NCBI GenBank assembly: GCA_002393705.1
Contig: DGTH01000035.1
Span: forward strand, 1 to 19,418
Direction: 5' to 3'
Origin: Prevotella sp. UBA4341
Lineage (GTDB): Bacteria; Bacteroidota; Bacteroidia; Bacteroidales; Bacteroidaceae
Length of the DNA: 19,418 nt
Shown here in pieces: positions 13,659-19,418 of the stretch. The position numbers and the translations under genes are program-made. Below the pieces are notes generated by a model. The model saw only the letters and a program-made list of their open reading frames with translations, ran no database searches and was not told where the DNA came from. The stretch's first letter is position 1, and each line of letters opens with the position of its first letter.

Positions 13659-14714
13659 TTATGCAGGCACTTCACCGAAGCGCTTGGGTTTGACATACAT
13701 ATTAATAAGAGGTGTAAAGGCGTTCATGATGAGGATGGCGAACGACATACCCTCAGGGTATGAGCCCCAGTTACGGATGACGAGCGTCAGCACACCAATG
13801 CTTACACCATAGATAATCTGGCCCTTCGGCGTCATGGGCGACGTGACGTAGTCGGTAGCCATGAAGATGGCACCCAACATCAGACCGCCCGAGAGGATGA
13901 CCGTCAGCGGATCAGCAAACTTCGGGTTAGCCAGGTGCAGCAGACCAGCCAGCACAAACACCGTGCAGATGATGGAGACGGGAATGTGCCAAGTGATTAT
14001 CTTCTTCCACAGCATGTAGGCCAGTCCCAGCAAGAGTGCAAGTGCACAAATCTCACCAATGGTTCCTGCCCCCTCAGCATAGCCGCTGCCTAAGAGCAGG
14101 TTGAGCGAATCAGGAATGTTCTTCAGCTGTTCCACGTCGCCACTCTTAATGGCCTGCTTCATATAATAAAGAGGTGTGGCACCCGTCTCGGCATCCACGT
14201 AGCCGTTGAGTCCCAGCTGACCGGCCTTGGGCCACATGGTCATCTGAGCAGGGAACGACACGAGCAGGAAGCAACGTCCCACAAGTGCAGGGTTAAAAAT
14301 GTTTTGCCCCAGTCCGCCGAAGGTCATCTTGCCCACACCGATGGCGACCAGCGCACCGATGATGATGATCCAGATGGGTAGATTCGACGGGAGGTTGAAA
14401 CCGAGCAGCAGACCCGTGAGGGCTGCCGAGCCGTCGAGCACGGTGTTCTGCTCGCGGCCAAGAATAAACTTATTGATGGCCCACTCAAAGACAACGCAGG
14501 CTATGACGCTCGTCAGACACACGATGGCCGAACCGAGTCCGAAGAACCAGAACGACACGAGCAGCGCAGGCAGCAAGGCGATGATGACGCCATACATGTT
14601 GCGCTCAACGCTGTCGTTGCCGTGTGCGTGAGGCGATAGGGAGACGATCAGCCTACCCCCTGCCCCTCCCGAGGGGAGGGGAGATTGATTTGTATTATTA
14701 TTGTTTGTATTCAT
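13659..14714 (-). CDS. rnfD: Rnf complex membrane flavoprotein subunit RnfD
   Basis: The polytopic protein of 351 residues carries covalent FMN on the threonine of E-T-G-A-T-P (Thr180), matching the family SGATP motif. Spans are evident at about 40-80, 98-130 and through the C-terminal half. The conserved family start LIVSLSPHAHG begins at residue 22. Residues 1-21 are an extension: an Asn-rich piece (MNTNNNNTNQ) and SPLPSGGAGGR, which is encoded by a G-rich palindromic repeat (14653-14681). This extension is probably lineage- or strain-specific and may not be needed. No better start lies closer to residue 22 (the nearest in-frame ATG is Met40). It lies 69 nt after rnfC and 94 nt before rnfG. 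Confidence 0.94.
   Translation of the reverse strand: MNTNNNNTNQSPLPSGGAGGRLIVSLSPHAHGNDSVERNMYGVIIALLPALLVSFWFFGLGSAIVCLTSVIACVVFEWAINKFILGREQNTVLDGSAALTGLLLGFNLPSNLPIWIIIIGALVAIGVGKMTFGGLGQNIFNPALVGRCFLLVSFPAQMTMWPKAGQLGLNGYVDAETGATPLYYMKQAIKSGDVEQLKNIPDSLNLLLGSGYAEGAGTIGEICALALLLGLAYMLWKKIITWHIPVSIICTVFVLAGLLHLANPKFADPLTVILSGGLMLGAIFMATDYVTSPMTPKGQIIYGVSIGVLTLVIRNWGSYPEGMSFAILIMNAFTPLINMYVKPKRFGEVPA
14653..14681 (-). repeat. G-rich palindromic element, copy at the start of rnfD
   Basis: On the minus strand: CCCCTCCC (14681-14674), CTC, GGGAGGGG (14670-14663), then the tail CAGGGGGTAGG to 14653. The arms are perfect 8-bp. It is translated as SPLPSGGAGGR in RnfD. It is the inverted partner of the copy at 14753-14783. 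Confidence 0.85.
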
Positions 14715-14752
14715 AATTCTTAATATTATATGATTACTGAACTAATCCTTTT

Positions 14753-14783
14753 CCCCTCCCTTGGGGAGGGGTCAGGGGTGGGC
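14753..14783 (+). repeat. G-rich palindromic element, copy abutting the rnfC stop
   Basis: CCCCTCCC (14753-14760), TTG, GGGAGGGG (14764-14771), then tail TCAGGGGTGGGC reaching the rnfC stop codon (14786-14784 on -). It is opposite in direction to the copy in rnfD, with tails pointing outwards and an AT-rich stretch of about 70 nt between the hairpins. Similar short palindromes in other bacteria are REP/BIME-type elements; this family I recognise only from its shape. Confidence 0.85.
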
Positions 14784-16151
14784 TTACTTCTTAGCCGCGC
14801 GGGCGCGGATGATACCCATAACACTGGCCTTGCCCAGACGGATGTTGTCGAGCAGCGGACGGTGGGCAGGACACGTAAACTGGCACGAGCCGCACTCTAT
14901 GCACGAGACGATGTCCTCCTGCTCAGCGCGCTCCCAGTTCTTCACGGCCGAAATCTTTGCCAGCAGGTAAGGCTCCAGACCCATGGGGCAGGCACCTACG
15001 CACTTGGCACAGCGGATGCAGGGCTGCGGCTCCTTGCGTACGGCATCGTCGCCCGACAGGATGGTCACCGAGTTGGTTCCCTTACAGATGGGCACCTCGG
15101 TCGAAGTGAGCGCCTTACCCATCATGGGACCGCCGGCCAGCAGTTTGTTGTCGCCCTCGGGCATGCCGCCGCAGAGGTCGATGAGCTGCTGCATGGGCGT
15201 GCCCATGCGAACGAGGAAGTTGCCCGGGTTCTGCAGGCGCTTGCCGGTCACGGTGGTATAGCGTTCGAAGAGCGGCTTGCGCTTCATCACGGCCTCATAG
15301 ACAGCATAGGCTGTACCCACGTTCTGCACAATGGCACCCACGTTGACAGGAATGGCAGGAGGTGCGGGCACCTGCCGACGGATAACCGCATCGACGAGCT
15401 GCTTCTCACCGCCCTGCGGGTAGCGCTGCTTCAGGGGAACCACCTCAACCTGATATGCCGAGGCACCGAACACTTCGGCACACTTCTTCGTCAGCAGTTC
15501 GATGGCTGCGGGCTTGTTGGTCTCAATGCCGATGTAGCCGCGCGTCACCTTGGCAGCCTTCATCAGCAGCTCCAGGCCTACGAGTATCTCGTCGGCCTTC
15601 TCCATCATCAGGCGGTAGTCGGCCGTAATGTACGGCTCGCACTCTACGGCGTTGATGATGACGCACTCGGCCTTGGCCGTCGGCGGCGGTGTCAGCTTGA
15701 TGAAGGTGGGGAAACCTGCACCGCCCATACCGGTAACACCGGCCACTTTTACGCGCTCCACGATTTCCTCGGGCGTCAGCTCGGGGTGAGCCTTGACGGT
15801 CTCCAGCTTGTCGCTGCGGTCGATGCTCTCTTCCCACTCGTCGCCCTCTACATTAATTATTATAACGGGCTTGCGGTAGCCGGTAGCGTCGATGGCCGTG
15901 TCAATCTTGAACACGGTGCCGCTGACCGACGAATAAATGGGGGCCGACACGAAACCGCCAGCCTCGGCAATGAGCGTGCCCACCTTCACCTTGTCGCCCT
16001 TCTTGACGACGGGCTTGGCCGGAGCGCCAATGTGCTGCGACAGCGGGAAGATGGCCTGCTTGGGCAGCGGAGCCACCTGCGTAGCCACCTCGTGGGTCAG
16101 TTTGTTCTCTTCGGGGTGCACACCACCTATACGGAATGTTCTTGCGTTCAT
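14784..16151 (-). CDS. rnfC: Rnf complex NADH-binding subunit RnfC
   Basis: RnfC, of 455 residues, is the peripheral cytoplasmic subunit that exchanges electrons with NAD+. A barrel-sandwich (biotinyl-like) region occupies the N-terminus (about 40-80), then the nucleotide/FMN-binding Rossmann-type domain with the loop GVTGMGGAGFPT (138-149) and the conserved INAVECEPYITADYR. A SLBB-like segment follows. Two ferredoxin-type 4Fe-4S clusters end the protein: Cys378, 381, 384, 388 and Cys417, 420, 423, 427, with the first and second sites about 29 residues apart. Its ATG overlaps the rnfB stop (ATGA), so the two are translationally coupled. The length is typical for Bacteroidota, without the long Ala-rich tail of enterobacterial RsxC. 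Confidence 0.97.
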   Translation of the reverse strand: MNARTFRIGGVHPEENKLTHEVATQVAPLPKQAIFPLSQHIGAPAKPVVKKGDKVKVGTLIAEAGGFVSAPIYSSVSGTVFKIDTAIDATGYRKPVIIINVEGDEWEESIDRSDKLETVKAHPELTPEEIVERVKVAGVTGMGGAGFPTFIKLTPPPTAKAECVIINAVECEPYITADYRLMMEKADEILVGLELLMKAAKVTRGYIGIETNKPAAIELLTKKCAEVFGASAYQVEVVPLKQRYPQGGEKQLVDAVIRRQVPAPPAIPVNVGAIVQNVGTAYAVYEAVMKRKPLFERYTTVTGKRLQNPGNFLVRMGTPMQQLIDLCGGMPEGDNKLLAGGPMMGKALTSTEVPICKGTNSVTILSGDDAVRKEPQPCIRCAKCVGACPMGLEPYLLAKISAVKNWERAEQEDIVSCIECGSCQFTCPAHRPLLDNIRLGKASVMGIIRARAAKK

Positions 16152-17038
16152 GCTTGTTCCTCCTTTCTTTGTTCTTGAGTCTCTGTGCTCTCTATGTCCA
16201 CCTTAGGCTTCGGAGCCGGGAAGTTGACGGCGTGGATGGCCTTCGTCGGGCAGACGGCCACGCACTTCTTGCAGAGGCGGCACTTGGTGAAGTCGATGTA
16301 CGAGACGTTGTTCTCGATGGTAATGACACCAAACGGGCACTCCTTCTCACACTTGCCGCAACCGATGCAGGCAGCCTTGCAGGCCTTCATGGCAGCCGGT
16401 CCCTTGTCCTTGTTGACGCAGCTGACATAGACGCGGCGGTTCTTCGGCCCCTTCTTGCGCAGCTCGATGATGTGACGCGGACAAGCCTTGACGCAGGCAC
16501 CGCACGACGTACACTTGTCGTCATCTACCTCGGGCAGACCGGTCTCGGGGTTCATGCGGATGGCGTCGAACTGGCAGGCACTGACACAGTCGCCACAACC
16601 CAGACAGCCGAAGCCGCAGCCCGTCTCACCGGCACCACAGGCATTGACGGCAGCACAGGTCTTCAGACCGTCATACCGTGCAATGCGCTGGCGCAGCTCG
16701 CACGTTCCGTTACACCTTACTACGGCCACCATCGGTTCCGTGTTGGCAATGGCCATGCCCAGTAGGTCGGCCACCTTGCCCATTACCTCACTACCGCCAA
16801 CGGGACACTTCAGCCCGTCGAGACTGCCGGCGTCGGCACCCTTGACAAGCGCATCAGCCAGACCGCCACAACCGGCAAAGCCGCAACCACCACAGTTGGC
16901 ACCGGGCAATGCCTCGGTGACCTGTGCGATGCGCGGGTCCTCAAAGACGGCAAATTTCTTGGAGCAGACATACAGCACAAGGGCGGCTATCAGACCGATG
17001 CCTCCCAACACTGCCACTGCAATCAAAATGAAATCCAT
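16148..17038 (-). CDS. rnfB: Rnf complex ferredoxin-oxidising subunit RnfB
   Basis: The 296-residue subunit takes electrons from ferredoxin. A hydrophobic N-terminal helix (about 3-25) anchors it in the membrane. The cysteines 49, 52, 57 and 78 (G-A-N-C-G-G-C-G-F-A-G-C-G-G) form the Fe-S domain typical of RnfB. Many more cysteines follow in ferredoxin-type clusters near 141-155, 176-186, 224-234 and 253-263. The count is richer than the short enterobacterial RsxB and fits the larger anaerobe type. The C-terminal tail is charged and Glu-rich, a likely disordered end. It follows rseC after a 42-nt AT-rich spacer and overlaps rnfC by ATGA. The first Rnf gene being RnfB with extra clusters supports ferredoxin:NAD+ oxidoreductase rather than Na+-NQR. 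Confidence 0.97.
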   Translation of the reverse strand: MDFILIAVAVLGGIGLIAALVLYVCSKKFAVFEDPRIAQVTEALPGANCGGCGFAGCGGLADALVKGADAGSLDGLKCPVGGSEVMGKVADLLGMAIANTEPMVAVVRCNGTCELRQRIARYDGLKTCAAVNACGAGETGCGFGCLGCGDCVSACQFDAIRMNPETGLPEVDDDKCTSCGACVKACPRHIIELRKKGPKNRRVYVSCVNKDKGPAAMKACKAACIGCGKCEKECPFGVITIENNVSYIDFTKCRLCKKCVAVCPTKAIHAVNFPAPKPKVDIESTETQEQRKEEQA

Positions 17039-17080
17039 AAAAATCGTTTGTTTGTTATTATTTGTTTTAGTCTTTTATTC

Positions 17081-17491
17081 TTATTCTATCCAGAACGCCA
17101 GACGCTTCTGCATCTTGTGGCGCGTCAGCCACAGCACGGCGTAGTAAGGCGCCAAGGCCCCGAGGCCGCAAAGAGCCGACAGAACCTCGCTGCCCGTCAG
17201 CCGCAGCACCACGAGCAGCACCACGAGCAGAATGAGCAGCGGCAGACCGAAGGCCAGGAGCAGTGCCTGAGTGGCCATCTGCTGCGAGGCGGCCACCGTC
17301 ACCTGGTCGCCCACCCTCCAGCGGGAGCCGTCGGCCACTAAGACATCGACGAGTTTCTCCTTCGACTCGGCAGCGTTGCAATAGCCCGCCACCTTGCAGG
17401 CGGCACAGGCCGACGTTTGCACGATGCGTACGCACACTTTGCCCCCGTCGATGCTATCAATGACTCCAGCGTGTCTGACTGTTTCGCTCAT
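17081..17491 (-). CDS. rseC: RseC/MucC-family protein heading the rnf operon
   Basis: The 136-residue protein begins at the ATG at 17491 (MSETVRHAG); a longer reading to 17620 would pass through the promoter. The N-terminal domain has the cysteine motif C-A-A-C-K-V-A-G-Y-C (C-x2-C-x5-C) of the RseC/MucC family. It is followed by two hydrophobic spans separated by a short loop. In E. coli RseC is part of the Rsx SoxR-reducing system, and in Bacteroidota an rseC homologue is usually found just before rnfB, so a role in assembly or electron supply of Rnf is likely but unproven. It is the first gene of the operon and has its own -7 element upstream. Confidence 0.9.
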   Translation of the reverse strand: MSETVRHAGVIDSIDGGKVCVRIVQTSACAACKVAGYCNAAESKEKLVDVLVADGSRWRVGDQVTVAASQQMATQALLLAFGLPLLILLVVLLVVLRLTGSEVLSALCGLGALAPYYAVLWLTRHKMQKRLAFWIE

Positions 17492-17512
17492 AGATTTGTT
17501 TTTAAGTGTCGG

Positions 17513-17520
17513 CAAAGTTA
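17513..17520 (-). promoter_or_regulatory. -7 element of the rseC-rnf operon
   Basis: The minus strand reads TAACTTTG (17520-17513) followed by CC, with the ATG 21 nt past the element. A clear TTTG at -33 is not seen, so strength may be modest or factor-dependent. Confidence 0.6.
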
Positions 17521-17558
17521 CAAAAAATAAATGAATATTAAGCGCATGGAAATAAATT

Positions 17559-17579
17559 ATTACGAAAAAAACTCGTAAT
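17559..17579. promoter_or_regulatory. Inverted repeat between the divergent rnf and trmD promoters
   Basis: ATTACGA (17559-17565) and TCGTAAT (17573-17579) are perfect 7-bp arms with an A-rich loop. The site lies just upstream of the -33 of the rightward promoter and about 40 nt upstream of the rnf -7, a position suited to an operator. No protein partner can be named. Confidence 0.4.
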
Positions 17580-17581
17580 CG

Positions 17582-17613
17582 TTTGCAATTTCCACTTTCT
17601 TTTCTTACTTTTG
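17582..17613 (+). promoter_or_regulatory. Bacteroidota-type promoter of the 17639-18761 gene pair
   Basis: TTTG (17582-17585), 20 nt, TACTTTTG (17606-17613) matches the -33/-7 consensus. Transcription should begin near 17620, about 20 nt before the ATG at 17639. Confidence 0.75.
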
Positions 17614-17638
17614 CAGACAAAACAAGTTAAACGACAAA

Positions 17639-18082
17639 ATGGAGACAACAGAACAAGCCATTCAGCAAATTGAAAGAGCCATCAGAAAGGTGGCCGCAAA
17701 GTTCCCTGCAAACCAGGAAGCAACTGTCATGACCGACATCCATCTGCGCGTCACGCAGGAGTCGGGCGAACTGGTGGCTTTCGACGATGACGACAACGAG
17801 ATTACCCGAGTGGTCATCGAACCGTGGATTGACAACAAGGACGAGAACTTCTATAAGGACGTTACCACCCTGCTGCGCAACGTGCTACACACCAGCATGC
17901 ACGACACGGTGGAGAAGATGTCCATCCTCAGGCCGTTCTCTTTCGTTCTGGAGGACGACGACCGCGAGCACATTGCCGAGCTCTACATGGCCGACGGCGA
18001 CACGGTCATCATGGGTGGCGAGCTGCTGCCCGACCTGGACAAGGACCTCGACTCATTCTTTGAAAACCTTATAAAGGAGTGA
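17639..18082 (+). CDS. Conserved acidic protein of unknown function
   Basis: The 147-residue protein has no signal peptide and no transmembrane segment and should be cytoplasmic. It begins with a helical segment ([24 protein letters not shown]), then alternating strands around VMTDIHLRV and VVIEPWI, a helix [12 protein letters not shown], and a strongly acidic end with several Asp-Asp/Glu pairs ([20 protein letters not shown]). I recognise it only as a conserved protein of this group, not a named family. It shares a promoter with trmD and ends 1 nt before the trmD ATG, so the pair is coupled, but a role in tRNA modification is only a guess from position. Its acidic character suggests a binding partner that is basic or an unstructured tail. 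Confidence 0.82.
   Translation: METTEQAIQQIERAIRKVAAKFPANQEATVMTDIHLRVTQESGELVAFDDDDNEITRVVIEPWIDNKDENFYKDVTTLLRNVLHTSMHDTVEKMSILRPFSFVLEDDDREHIAELYMADGDTVIMGGELLPDLDKDLDSFFENLIKE
18073..18079 (+). promoter_or_regulatory. Shine-Dalgarno-like site before trmD
   Basis: AAAGGAG lies 4 nt before the trmD ATG, at the end of the preceding coding sequence. It stands out because most starts in this window lack such a site. It may help reinitiation on the coupled pair. Confidence 0.5.
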
Positions 18083-18083
18083 C

Positions 18084-18761
18084 ATGAGAATAGACATTAT
18101 CACCGTTCTTCCTGAAATGCTCGAGGGCTTCGTCCACGAGTCAATACTGGCACGCGCTGAAAAGAAGGGGCTGGCGGAAATACGTCTGCACAACCTGCGC
18201 GACTACACGCTCGACAAGTGGCGCCGCGTAGATGACTACCCCTACGGCGGAAGTGCCGGCATGGTGATGCAGTGCGAACCCATTGACCGCTGCATCAGCG
18301 CCCTGAAGGCCGAGCGCACGTACGACGAAGTCATCTTCACCTCGCCCGACGGCGAGCGCTTCGACCAGCACATGGCCAACGAACTCTCGCTGAAGGGGAA
18401 CCTCATCATCCTGGCCGGGCATTACAAAGGCATTGACCAGCGCGTGCGCGACCACCTCATTACCCGCGAAATCAGCATTGGCGACTTCGTGCTGACGGGT
18501 GGCGAACTGGTGGCTGCCATGATAGCCGATGCCATTGTCCGCGTGGTGCCGGGCGTCATCGGTGACGAACAGAGTGCTCTCTCCGACTGCTTTCAGGACG
18601 ACCTGCTGGCCGCCCCCATCTACACCCGCCCCGCTGACTACAAGGGCTGGAAGGTGCCCGAGATACTGCTCTCAGGCAACGAGGCCAAAATACGCGCATG
18701 GGAGCTGGACCAGGCCATGGAGCGTACGCGCCGCCTGCGCCCTGACTTGCTGAAGGACTGA
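18084..18761 (+). CDS. trmD: tRNA (guanine-N1)-methyltransferase
   Basis: TrmD adds a methyl group from S-adenosylmethionine to N1 of guanine 37 next to the anticodon and prevents frameshifting. The 225-residue length is close to the family norm. The signature blocks are [12 protein letters not shown], the trefoil-knot stretch [10 protein letters not shown] and [12 protein letters not shown], and the C-terminal [18 protein letters not shown] followed by a short helical domain. The ATG is one base after the stop of the upstream gene and is preceded by an SD-like site. In many bacteria trmD sits with rpsP-rimM-rplS; here it is paired with an uncharacterised gene instead. Between its stop and the convergent HU-like gene stop there are only 22 nt. 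Confidence 0.97.
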   Translation: MRIDIITVLPEMLEGFVHESILARAEKKGLAEIRLHNLRDYTLDKWRRVDDYPYGGSAGMVMQCEPIDRCISALKAERTYDEVIFTSPDGERFDQHMANELSLKGNLIILAGHYKGIDQRVRDHLITREISIGDFVLTGGELVAAMIADAIVRVVPGVIGDEQSALSDCFQDDLLAAPIYTRPADYKGWKVPEILLSGNEAKIRAWELDQAMERTRRLRPDLLKD

Positions 18762-18783
18762 ACGGTGTCTTTCAGCCCAAGAC

Positions 18784-19176
18784 TCAGGGAGAGGTCTTGT
18801 CTCTCTCGAAATCCAGATTCTTATACAGGTCAGGACTGCCGCCACTGCTCTCTGGCAGGAAGTGGAGCCTCACGCCGCGAATGTGCTTCTCGGCGACGAA
18901 GTCGCCAGGCTTGTCCACCTTGTCGCTCTCTATCTCCAGTTTCATCAGTCCCCAGTCTTTCAGCCTGACTCTGTGCCCCTGCCGCAAGTGGTCACCAATG
19001 ACCGTACTCAAGGCCATGGCAAAAGGCACCACGTCGCCCCACGTCAGGCCCAGGCGCTTGGCTGCCTCCATGAGTATCTGCCGCGTCTCGGCCGTATGTT
19101 CATGCACGCTGACGGCCTTGTATTTGCCGAAGCTGCTCAGCTTCGGCTTCGTTTCTTTTACCAGTTTGTATTTCAT
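18784..19176 (-). CDS. HU-related histone-like DNA-binding protein
   Basis: The product of 130 residues begins MKYKLVKETKP and resembles the Bacteroidota HU-related family (the TIGR01201-type histone-like proteins), which often exist in several copies per genome. After a short N-terminal beta part, residues about 28-80 give the HU-type helices (TAETRQILMEAAKRLGLTWGDVV) and a strand segment RVRLKDWGLMKLEI, followed by a beta arm-like region and an extended C-terminus that is charged and probably flexible. It probably bends or packages DNA. It converges with trmD; a CAAGAC/GTCTTG hairpin (18778-18799) overlaps its last codons. No -7 element is recognised upstream, where palindromic DNA lies instead. 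Confidence 0.88.
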   Translation of the reverse strand: MKYKLVKETKPKLSSFGKYKAVSVHEHTAETRQILMEAAKRLGLTWGDVVPFAMALSTVIGDHLRQGHRVRLKDWGLMKLEIESDKVDKPGDFVAEKHIRGVRLHFLPESSGGSPDLYKNLDFERDKTSP

Positions 19177-19418
19177 AATGCTTGTCTTGATGATGAATAC
19201 GTCTGCTCACTACCCCTTAGGTGCCGGATGTCTGACCTTTTCTGCCGGCATGTGCTGAAGACACCCGGAACAGGTCTTTCGGATTCTCTCGAGAATCTGA
19301 GAGCTTGGCGGCACATAACTTCCAGCAAGGTGCCGCCAAAGTCCTGAATTCTCTCGAGAATAGAAAAGCCCCATCGGAACCAACTCCTTGACAGCGGGCA
19401 TGAAAAGGCGGGAGATGT
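19177..19418. other. Non-coding stretch upstream of the HU-like gene
   Basis: This 242-nt end of the window has no gene that I can support. It holds the nested palindrome at 19282-19361, the 8-bp palindrome TGCCGGCA (19243-19250) and TGCCGG/CCGGCA arms (19222-19227 and 19245-19250). A minus-strand open frame of 63 codons (19401-19210) crosses the palindromes and looks like a by-product of the repeat. Whether a partial gene enters from beyond 19418 cannot be judged. Confidence 0.5.
19282..19361. repeat. Nested symmetric palindrome upstream of the HU-like gene
   Basis: ATTCTCTCGAGAAT occurs at 19283-19296 and again at 19348-19361. Between them TTGGCGGCAC (19305-19314) and GTGCCGCCAA (19330-19339) form a perfect 10-bp inverted repeat with a 15-nt loop. 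The distance from each ATTCTC copy to the nearer inner arm is exactly 8 nt on both sides. The outer copies are themselves near-palindromes (6-bp arms around TC), so the whole 79-nt block can fold as one long hairpin. Confidence 0.85.

Noticed and set aside
11708..16151. Na+-NQR rather than Rnf
   Set aside because: The operon has a polyferredoxin RnfB and an Fe-S RnfC and lacks an NqrF-type FAD/2Fe-2S subunit.
14730..16178. 482-codon open frame on + opposite rnfC
   Set aside because: It is antisense to a fully recognisable RnfC, its product is low in recognisable motifs, and it results from the GC-rich codon structure of the true gene.
18765..18800. Terminator between trmD and the HU-like gene
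   Set aside because: Only a 6-bp CAAGAC/GTCTTG stem without a T-run is present, and it overlaps the end of the HU-like coding sequence.
19210..19401. 63-codon open frame on - across the terminal palindromes
   Set aside because: Its frame follows the inverted repeats, no promoter or family feature is seen, and the match to a protein cannot be supported. A degraded gene fragment is not excluded.

Overview
The window looks like chromosomal DNA of a Bacteroidota bacterium, most likely Prevotella/Segatella or a close relative. Three things support this. The recognisable promoters have the Bacteroidota form (-33 TTTG, 19-21 nt, -7 TAnnTTTG) rather than E. coli -35/-10 boxes. Shine-Dalgarno sequences are nearly absent. 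The gene set is typical of the group: a reverse-domain rubrerythrin, an acidic-tag lipoprotein, a Fur regulator followed by purA and hisS, a complete rnf operon led by rseC, and an HU-related histone-like protein. Coding DNA is GC-rich and spacers are AT-rich. The genus call is inference.

Layout. 1-576: cytidine deaminase (cdd) on +, behind a well-formed promoter. 591-2407 (-): reverse rubrerythrin, then a surface lipoprotein with a parallel beta-helix-like body. 2506-7020 (-): a tightly packed set in the order Fur-family regulator, purA, hisS, SGNH acetylesterase, small membrane protein; the last four overlap each other by a few bases. 7109-9675 (-): dipeptidyl peptidase III, then an AlkD-like HEAT-repeat protein. 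9736-11562 (+): recQ, divergent from DPP III. 11708-17491 (-): rseC-rnfB-rnfC-rnfD-rnfG-rnfE-rnfA, encoding a membrane ferredoxin:NAD+ oxidoreductase (Rnf), closed by a bidirectional terminator shared with recQ. 17639-18761 (+): a conserved acidic protein of unknown function, then trmD. 18784-19176 (-): an HU-related DNA-binding protein, with a palindrome-rich non-coding stretch upstream to the window end.

The protein genes are ordinary housekeeping and anaerobic energy/redox genes; I do not see a new defence, mobile or biosynthetic gene system. The unusual content is in small repeated and palindromic DNA. (a) A perfect 24-bp-arm inverted repeat between DPP III and recQ holds two mirror-image promoters whose start sites should fall at or next to each ATG. 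(b) A terminator-like hairpin has its 3' arm as the first codons of the lipoprotein signal peptide. (c) A family of ~15-bp TTTTCGATT-type repeats fills three operon spacers and extends the rnfE frame. (d) A G-rich palindromic element (CCCCTCCC-nnn-GGGAGGGG plus G-rich tail) occurs three times: as an inverted pair around the rnfC/rnfD junction, where one copy supplies N-terminal residues of RnfD, and inside the AlkD-like gene. (e) A 14-bp tandem repeat and a perfect hairpin sit in frame inside hisS. (f) A nested symmetric palindrome lies upstream of the HU-like gene. Together these suggest that short repeats spread through this genome and are tolerated in spacers, gene starts and protein loops.
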